From assembly GCA_934131055.1 (NCBI GenBank), contig CAKOZB010000072.1, positions 1 through 7,235 on the forward strand: a stretch of DNA of 7,235 bases, read 5' to 3'. The notes beneath the pieces were generated by a model, which worked only from the letters and a program-made list of their open reading frames with translations, searched no databases and was not told where the DNA came from. This document shows, piece by piece, positions 6,337 through 7,235 of the stretch; the first letter of the stretch is position 1, and each line of letters begins with the position of its first letter. The position numbers and the translations under genes are program-made. This stretch comes from an uncultured Clostridia bacterium (lineage in GTDB: Bacteria; Bacillota; Clostridia; TANB77; CAG-508).

Positions 6337-7071
6337 ATGGAAAATTTATTAGATATACAAGATTTGCATGCTGTAGCAGGAGAGAAGGAAATCCTAAAAG
6401 GATTGAACTTGAAGATTAATAAAGGAGAAACTCATGTAATAATGGGACCAAATGGAGCCGGAAAATCTACAACTGCAAATGTTATTTTGAATAATCCAGA
6501 ATATAAAAAAGTAAGTGGAAAAGTTGTGTTTGAAGGAGAAGATATTAGCGATTTATCAACAGATAAAATTGCAAAAAAAGGCGTATTCATGTCTTTTCAA
6601 TCGCCTGTTGAAATACCAGGAATATCTACTACAAATTTCTTGAAATATGCTAAAAATAAAATAACAGACAAGCCAGTGAAAATTTTTGAGTTAAGAGATC
6701 AAATTCAGAAATATATGGAAGAATTAAATATGAATCCAAAGTTAATTGAAAGGAATTTGAATGTTGGGTTCTCTGGTGGAGAAAAAAAGAAAAACGAAAT
6801 TTTGCAAATGCTTGTATTAGAACCAAAACTTGTAATATTAGATGAAACAGATTCTGGACTTGATGTTGATGCTGTTAGAACAGTTTCTAAAGGAATAGAA
6901 ATGTACAAGAATGAAGAGAATGCAGTTTTAATAATTACACACAATACTAGAATATTAGAAAATTTGAAAGTTGACTATGTTCATATATTAGTTGATGGTA
7001 AGATTGTAAAAACTGGAGATGCAAGCCTAGCACAAGAGATTGAAGAAAAAGGATATTCACAATATAAATAA
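6337..7071 (+). CDS. sufC: SufC, Fe-S cluster assembly ATPase
   Basis: A 244-residue soluble ABC ATPase, the usual length for SufC. Visible motifs are Walker A GPNGAGKST (37-45), the Q-loop FQSPVEIPG (87-95), the SufC-type signature FSGGEKKKNE (145-154), Walker B with D-loop LVILDETDSGLD (165-176) and the H-loop His202. ETDSGLD and GEKKKNE separate SufC from import/export ATPases. SufC works in the cytoplasm with SufB (and SufD) as the scaffold complex that builds and hands on iron-sulfur clusters; its ATP cycle reshapes the SufB partner. GAAAGGA (6324-6330) precedes the ATG by 6 bases. It has its own strong promoter and a leader with inverted repeats. Unusually, no sufB or sufD follows: within 43 bp of its stop a convergent gene ends. 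All key residues are intact. Confidence 0.95.
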   Translation: MENLLDIQDLHAVAGEKEILKGLNLKINKGETHVIMGPNGAGKSTTANVILNNPEYKKVSGKVVFEGEDISDLSTDKIAKKGVFMSFQSPVEIPGISTTNFLKYAKNKITDKPVKIFELRDQIQKYMEELNMNPKLIERNLNVGFSGGEKKKNEILQMLVLEPKLVILDETDSGLDVDAVRTVSKGIEMYKNEENAVLIITHNTRILENLKVDYVHILVDGKIVKTGDASLAQEIEEKGYSQYK

Positions 7072-7075
7072 AAGA

Positions 7076-7107
7076 ATATCCGGGCTCTAAAGTAAGAGCT
7101 CGGATAT
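7076..7107 (-). terminator. Hairpin between convergent sufC and the minus-strand gene
   Basis: Positions 7076-7088 and 7095-7107 form a 13-bp stem with one G-U pair and an AAAGTA loop. Read on the minus strand it is followed by TCTTTTATTT, a fair U-rich tail that overlaps the 3' end of sufC, so it should terminate the minus-strand gene. On the plus strand the hairpin is followed by GGAGG and no U-run, so sufC transcripts may read through or stop only weakly. Confidence 0.7.
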
Positions 7108-7113
7108 GGAGGT

Positions 7114-7235
7114 TTACTGTTTAGTCTCAGTCTTAGCCTCATCGTGAATTGTGTTGGCTTCATCGCAGATGCCTTTTATTACCCATATGGGTAATAATAA
7201 CAGACATAATGGTGCTAACGAAAAAAGCAACATAG
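7114..7235 (-). CDS. C-terminal end of a membrane protein (partial)
   Basis: An open frame on the minus strand enters from the window's right edge and ends with TAA at 7116-7114. The 39 or so visible residues contain a strongly hydrophobic helix (LLFSLAPLCLLLLPIWVIKG), then a hydrophilic tail with Asp, Glu, His and Thr (DEANTIHDEAKTETKQ). An ATG at 7233-7231 could be a start, but the upstream sequence is outside the window, so it is treated as partial. A terminator hairpin follows seven bases after the stop, which supports a real gene end here. The product family is not recognisable from this fragment; a single-pass or multi-pass membrane protein is likely. Confidence 0.5.
   Translation of the reverse strand, partial: MLLFSLAPLCLLLLPIWVIKGICDEANTIHDEAKTETKQ

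Overview
The window is low-GC DNA, with codons strongly biased to A/T and many AGA and ATA codons. It also has strong Shine-Dalgarno sequences, a GTG and a TTG start, a sigma-K-like sporulation promoter and a SUF iron-sulfur ATPase gene. Together these point to an endospore-forming member of the Clostridia (Bacillota), probably chromosomal. I cannot name the species.

Layout. (1) 99-1106 (+): a two-pass membrane protein of unknown function. It is followed by a short TGTACA/GGGGACGG palindromic repeat and a strong bidirectional terminator. (2) 1250-1738 (-): a Cys/Met/Asn-rich small protein of spore-coat type. It sits behind a sequence matching the sigma-K promoter consensus, and its likely true start is a GTG five codons inside the longest ORF. 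(3) 1861-6097 (+): an apparent operon. It starts with an extended -10 promoter and a perfect palindromic operator candidate. It then holds a HigB/RelE-type toxin, an overlapping HigA-type antitoxin fused to an ImmA/IrrE (M78) metallopeptidase, a fused ABC ATPase/FtsX-type permease 15 bp further on, and a 47-codon ORF 1 bp after that. The 47-codon product looks like the C-terminal half of a RelB/DinJ antitoxin. A hairpin terminator closes the unit. (4) 6173-7071 (+): sufC behind a near-consensus sigma-A promoter with two inverted repeats around it. (5) 7114-7235 (-): the C-terminal end of a convergent membrane-protein gene, with its terminator hairpin lying between it and sufC.

How the genes may work together. 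The toxin and the HTH-peptidase antitoxin form a self-regulated toxin-antitoxin unit. The peptidase domain offers a way to inactivate the regulator by proteolysis. The tight packing of the exporter and the small antitoxin-like peptide behind this pair suggests that the HTH-peptidase may also control the exporter; this is inference. The other genes (membrane protein, coat-like gene, sufC) look like independent transcription units. The most noteworthy points are the toxin / HTH-M78 / exporter / mini-antitoxin cluster, a sharp change of codon use inside the ABC transporter gene, and a sufC with no sufB directly downstream.
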